Assembly: GCF_050107715.1 (NCBI RefSeq)
Contig: NZ_JBNILN010000007.1
Location: 79,855-143,854 of the forward strand
DNA from: Metabacillus_B sp050107715
GTDB taxonomy: Bacteria > Bacillota > Bacilli > Bacillales > Bacillaceae
DNA: 64,000 nucleotides
Reading direction: 5' to 3'
The notes under the pieces are model-generated. The model searched no databases, was not told the origin of the DNA, and was given only the letters and a program-made list of their open reading frames with translations. A program made the position numbers and the translations under genes. Below, piece by piece: positions 60,745 to 64,000 of this stretch (positions are counted from its first letter, which is position 1; every line of letters begins with the position of its first letter).

Positions 60745-61539
60745 ATGAGATTTGCGATTACGTCCAAAGGCGATAACAAATCCAACACGCTGATGCAGAA
60801 AATGAGGACTTACTTGAGCGATTTTGATCTTGAATACGATGAAGACCGCCCTGATATTGTCATTTCCGTCGGCGGCGACGGCACCCTTCTTTATGCGTTC
60901 CACCGATATCGGAGCCGTCTTGATAAAACCGCCTTCATAGGAGTACATACCGGCCACCTTGGCTTCTATGCAGACTGGGTGCCGGATGAAATTGAAAAGC
61001 TCGTCATTGCGATTGCAAAAACCCCTCATCAGATTGTAGAATACCCGATACTTGAAGTGATCATCCGCCACAATGATGGTGGAAAGGAAGCGCGCTATCT
61101 GGCTTTAAACGAATGTACAGTAAAAGCGATTGAAAATTCCCTGGTGATGGATGTCGAGATAAAAGGACAAAAGTTTGAAACGTTCAGGGGAGACGGCCTT
61201 TGCATTTCCACTCCTTCCGGCAGCACAGCCTACAATAAGGCGTTGGGGGGAGCCATCCTGCATCCATCCATCCGGGCCATTCAGATTGCCGAAATGGCCT
61301 CAATCAATAACCGCGTTTTCCGTACGGTCGGCTCCCCGCTCATTCTTCCGGATCATCATACGTGTATGCTGAAGCCCGTTAATGATGTGGATTTTCAAAT
61401 TACAATTGATCACCTTACGCTGCTTCATAAAGATGTGAAGTCCATTCAATGCCGTGTAGCTAAAGAGAATGTCAGGTTTGCCCGCTTCCGTCCTTTTCCT
61501 TTCTGGAAGCGCGTAAAGGATTCTTTTATTGGGCAGTAA
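60745..61539 (+). CDS. nadF: NAD kinase NadF (PpnK)
   Basis: NadF phosphorylates NAD to NADP. The 264-aa protein has the catalytic GGDGT at residues 43-47 and FIGVHTGHLGFYADW. The NAD-binding motif is LNECTVKAIENSLVMDVEI, and STPSGSTAYNKALGG is a glycine-rich loop. The start is the ATG at 60745 behind AAAAGGGG. It overlaps yjbO by 11 nt, and the order yjbM-nadF-yjbO is conserved in Bacillus. Confidence 0.94.
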   Translation: MRFAITSKGDNKSNTLMQKMRTYLSDFDLEYDEDRPDIVISVGGDGTLLYAFHRYRSRLDKTAFIGVHTGHLGFYADWVPDEIEKLVIAIAKTPHQIVEYPILEVIIRHNDGGKEARYLALNECTVKAIENSLVMDVEIKGQKFETFRGDGLCISTPSGSTAYNKALGGAILHPSIRAIQIAEMASINNRVFRTVGSPLILPDHHTCMLKPVNDVDFQITIDHLTLLHKDVKSIQCRVAKENVRFARFRPFPFWKRVKDSFIGQ

Positions 61540-62440
61540 ACAGTTTAAGCTTGAATGGAAGGTTTCAAAAGAAGACAGCGGAATGATTCTAAGAGAGTTT
61601 TTAAAAACGAAGCAGCTTACAAAAAGGGCGATCACCGATATTAAATTCAGCGGCGGAAACCTGCTTGTGAATGGGGAAAAGGAAACGGTCAGACGGAAGC
61701 TTTCAGATGGTGACCGGGTATTGGTCCTTTTTCCGGAAGAAAAACCGAGTGAAGGATTAGTGCCTCAGAAGATTCCGCTGGACATTGTTCACGAGGACGA
61801 GCATTGCATCGTACTAGCTAAACCTGCCGGCATGGCCACGATTCCGTCCCGTTTATATCCGGATGGAACGCTTGCGAATGGGCTGCTTCATCACCTTCAA
61901 AAACAGGGGCTCTCTTCCACCATTCACATCGTAAACCGGCTGGATAAGGATACGTCAGGCCTGATGCTCGCCGCTAAGCACCGGTTCAGTCATTCTCTTT
62001 TTTCTGTTTTGCAAAAGCAGGCGGGCATTCAGCGAACTTATACAGCAATCGTTCACGGAACATTAAAGCAGGAAGCAGGAATGATCGACGTACCCATCGG
62101 CAGAAAGCGGGATAGCATCATTGAAAGGGAAGTCAGGGAAGACGGACAGCGTGCGGTCACCCATTACAAAGTTTTGGAAGGCAAAAAAGAGTACAGTCTG
62201 GTGGAAATAAAGCTCGAGACAGGCAGAACCCATCAGATCCGCATACACATGAGCAGCATCGGCCACCCGCTGGCAGGGGATACACTGTATGGAGGAAGTG
62301 GAGCCCTTATGGGAAGACAGGCATTGAATAGCTCAGTTCTCACCTTCCTTCATCCTTTTTCCAAACAGAAAATGAGATTTGAAACGGCCCTCCCCGAAGA
62401 CATGAGGAAGTTTTGGGAAGAAACGGATTCTTTAGAATAG
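61529..62440 (+). CDS. yjbO: RluD-family pseudouridine synthase YjbO
   Basis: The 303-aa enzyme isomerises uridine to pseudouridine in RNA, probably 23S rRNA. An S4-like domain covers the first 70 residues. The catalytic Asp lies in the signature IVNRLDKDTSGLML near 139, and GRTHQIRIHMSSIGHPLAGDTLYGG completes the RluD core. TTG at 61529 has AAAGGA 8 nt upstream and overlaps nadF. A terminator follows at 62441-62467. Confidence 0.93.
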   Translation: MGSKQFKLEWKVSKEDSGMILREFLKTKQLTKRAITDIKFSGGNLLVNGEKETVRRKLSDGDRVLVLFPEEKPSEGLVPQKIPLDIVHEDEHCIVLAKPAGMATIPSRLYPDGTLANGLLHHLQKQGLSSTIHIVNRLDKDTSGLMLAAKHRFSHSLFSVLQKQAGIQRTYTAIVHGTLKQEAGMIDVPIGRKRDSIIEREVREDGQRAVTHYKVLEGKKEYSLVEIKLETGRTHQIRIHMSSIGHPLAGDTLYGGSGALMGRQALNSSVLTFLHPFSKQKMRFETALPEDMRKFWEETDSLE

Positions 62441-62472
62441 AAGCCCCGGCACATGGTGACGGGGCTTTTTGC
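62441..62472 (+). terminator. Terminator of yjbL-yjbM-nadF-yjbO
   Basis: AAGCCCCG / CGGGGCTT stem with an 11-nt loop and a T-run. Confidence 0.8.
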
Positions 62473-62499
62473 GGGAGTTTTAGCAGGATTCGTAAAAAG

Positions 62500-63234
62500 C
62501 TATTTAGTACAGGAAAAAGCCAGAAAGAGCGGGATTCTCATTCTGCGCAGATATTCCTCCTGATTGGAAAAATAAGCAGGGTCTGGCTCAGGTTCCATCA
62601 GGTGATTAATCTTAAACCCGGCATTAGAAAGAGCGGCAAAATATTCCCCGGTCGTCCGGTGATACTTGACAACCTTCTGCCCCATCCAATTTTCAACCCG
62701 TCTGCCGCTATGAAAATAATCATCTACAATCCAGTCATTCCGCTTTTTACCTTCTAAAGTGCTTTTAAATGATGAAGTAAGCAGTGGATGCTGAAGGCTG
62801 AACACGAACCTGCCTCCTGGTTTTAATGTCTTAAAAATCGAAGAGAATAATGCATCAACGTCACTTGAATAATGAACCACAAGCTGAGAGATCACCAGAT
62901 CAAACGCTTCTGGAGGATACGCGTACTCTTCCATAGAGCAAAGCTCTATTTTCCCCTTGCTGCCTTCTAATACGCGGATGGCTTCATCAAACATATTTTG
63001 TGAACCCTCAATTCCAAGATAGGAAAGGCATCCTTGACCGAGCAGGTGAAAGCCAATTGACGCATCACCGCAGCCAATATCAAGCACCGATTTTCCTGTG
63101 GGTCTTCCAATTAAATCCAGTATAGCGGGGGTTTCAATGCTTATATTCGGACTATCTGTTCGGTATCTTCTTCTCATGAACTGGCTGAAAAACATTTCTT
63201 CGTCATAAGCCTGCGAACCAAATTTCTCTGTCAT
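62500..63234 (-). CDS. Class I SAM-dependent methyltransferase
   Basis: The 244-aa protein has motif I SVLDIGCGDASIGFHLL near 49-65. An acidic residue (Glu) lies at the end of strand 2 in YLGIEGSQNM, and the motif IV region FDLVISQLVVHY is followed by TLKPGGRFVFSLQHP (motif VI). It resembles small-molecule methyltransferases of the UbiE/COQ5 group. The substrate is unknown. AAGGGGA precedes the ATG at 63234. It is not part of the usual yjbO-prpE order and may be an insertion. Confidence 0.88.
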   Translation of the reverse strand: MTEKFGSQAYDEEMFFSQFMRRRYRTDSPNISIETPAILDLIGRPTGKSVLDIGCGDASIGFHLLGQGCLSYLGIEGSQNMFDEAIRVLEGSKGKIELCSMEEYAYPPEAFDLVISQLVVHYSSDVDALFSSIFKTLKPGGRFVFSLQHPLLTSSFKSTLEGKKRNDWIVDDYFHSGRRVENWMGQKVVKYHRTTGEYFAALSNAGFKINHLMEPEPDPAYFSNQEEYLRRMRIPLFLAFSCTK

Positions 63235-63461
63235 TGCAATTCCCCTTCCTTATACTGGATGCATCTAGAAAAGTCTACTTCAACCCCTCTTTATTTACAA
63301 GGGGAATTGATAGTATTGCAGCTAAACCAAGAGGTGACTAATTTTGTTCGGACGAGAAAGAGCCTCATTCCCCCGGAAAGCGGTCCAGTTCAGTTGGAAA
63401 GCACACCACTTCTCCCATTACCGGTTCAAAAACAAGCTAAACGGATCCGCCCCAGTACTTA

Positions 63462-63833
63462 TCAGTCCCCCCGAAACCGTGATTCGTCAAAGGGGAGGGA
63501 GGATGATACAGAGATCGTATCCATTTCCGGATAGCGGATAGCGGTTAAGCTTCCCCCAAAGACTGCACCGGTATCAATATTGATCGTCCTATTCAGCACT
63601 CTCGGCTGTCTGACTGGTGTATGCCCATAAACAATCCAAGGGTCTCCAATATAATTGAGGGCCCAGTCTCCCCGTTCTGAGAGGCCGTTTTCCAGGATTC
63701 TTCCGGTCACATCCCCGTACAGAACAAATTCTTTAATCCGCTTTGTATAGCGTCCGATGTCTTTTTCCTTAATTCCTGCGTGGGCAACGACTAGTTTGCC
63801 TCCGTCATGCACCTGATAAATAGGTGCTTCCTC
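63462..63833 (-). pseudogene. prpE: 3' part of prpE (diadenosine-tetraphosphatase), interrupted
   Basis: The reading frame gives the C-terminal half of PrpE/YjbP, a PPP-family symmetrical dinucleoside tetraphosphatase. APIYQVHDGGKLVVAHAGI, KEFVLYGDVTG, DPWIVYGHTPV and INIDTGAVFGGSLTAIRYPEM are clear. The metal-binding GDxHG, GDxxDRG and GNHE motifs belong to the missing N-terminal half. Upstream in frame the PrpE sequence stops at Glu-Glu-Ala near 63833 and a TAG follows within five codons, in sequence that looks like an IS right end. The remnant lacks the active site. The other half should lie beyond the window if this is a simple insertion. Confidence 0.82.
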
Positions 63834-64000
63834 TTGAGACTCCCACGGCTAAAGCCGCAAGCCCTACACCTTTCGGTGTGACGGGTGGGATTCTTGAATG
63901 ACTAAACGTTCGCAGTCCATTTCTGTTTTGAACAGCCTTCAAGACAGGGGCATCTCATTGCCCCTCCTAAGACAGTGCATATAGCATCTTAGGCTGGTTG
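63834..64000 (-). mobile_element. Right end / omega-RNA region of an IS200/IS605-type TnpB element
   Basis: Read on the minus strand this stretch has stops in all frames and dense RNA-like structure. A GGGGCA-ATGAGA-TGCCCC hairpin lies near 63963-63946. A multibranch domain is closed by TCCCA / TGGGA (63890-63886 / 63845-63841). It holds ACACC-GAAA-GGTGT and the subterminal CGGC-TTTA-GCCG. This layout, ending GTGGGAGTCTCAA at the junction with prpE, is typical of the 3' end of tnpB-only IS605/IS1341 elements, where the guide scaffold runs to the element end. No tnpB codons are visible; the gene would lie past 64000. Confidence 0.62.

Noticed and set aside
63259..63541. Plus-strand frames of 65 and 91 aa between the methyltransferase gene and prpE
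   Set aside because: One (TTG 63344) has an AGAGGTGA upstream, but the frame overlaps the prpE end, is rich in Arg/Pro/Ser with no recognisable fold, and has no promoter or terminator. Not strong enough to list as a gene.

Overview
The window is a chromosomal segment of a member of the Bacillaceae. The evidence is gene content and order that closely follow the yitJ-to-prpE part of the Bacillus subtilis chromosome, AGGAGG-type ribosome binding sites, many GTG/TTG starts, and S-box and T-box leaders. I do not assign a species. Coordinates use starts re-chosen from ribosome binding sites, so several CDSs are shorter than the longest open frame.

Layout. 1-590 is a degenerate repeat tract. 0.6-7.2 kb (minus strand) holds an SDR oxidoreductase with a sigma-B-like promoter and the methionine unit yitJ-metH under one SAM-I riboswitch. 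7.3-18.1 kb carries yitK, cvfB, an overlapping BMP-type lipoprotein/chemoreceptor pair, an unknown membrane protein, yitS, yitT, ipi, yitU, yitV and yitW plus three very small genes (DUF3941, DUF3813 and a partner). 18.24-19.19 kb is a striking array of about 23 units of 41 bp built from the near-palindrome TGTCAGACA. 19.3-28.6 kb is the arginine/carbamoyl-phosphate operon argCJBD-carAB-argF with ArgR/AhrC-like operators. 28.7-36.1 kb has yjzC, yjzD, yjaU, yjaV, comZ (without its usual partner med), yjzB, fabH-fabF with a FapR site, a second repeat tract, yjaZ and yjbA. 36.2-39.6 kb has a metabolite:proton symporter, a 341-bp element with perfect 16-bp inverted ends, trpS with a T-box, and a DUF3899 gene. 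39.9-45.8 kb is oppABCDF with a CodY-like box and an oppA/oppB intercistronic hairpin. 45.9-55.5 kb has a secreted DUF4015 protein, yjbC-spx, yjbE, mecA, cls, coiA and pepF. 55.6-63.2 kb has a small promoter-to-terminator unit with an FNR/Rex-like palindrome, a HIT protein that seems to start with AUA, spxH, a truncated globin, cwlQ, yjbK-yjbO and a methyltransferase. At the right edge, prpE is cut by what looks like the right end (omega-RNA region) of an IS200/IS605-type TnpB element.

How genes work together. YitJ and MetH both methylate homocysteine under SAM control. The arg cluster makes arginine from glutamate via the acetyl cycle and supplies its own carbamoyl phosphate. Spx, its ClpXP adaptor SpxH and the ClpCP adaptor MecA form a regulated-proteolysis theme, with Opp, ComZ, MecA and CoiA linked to competence. 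RelQ, NadF and the pseudouridine synthase YjbO are a compact operon.

The most unusual items are the TGTCAGACA array, the prpE/TnpB-element junction, the AUA start, the candidate small RNA, and the BMP lipoprotein-chemoreceptor pair. No rRNA, tRNA or CRISPR array was seen.
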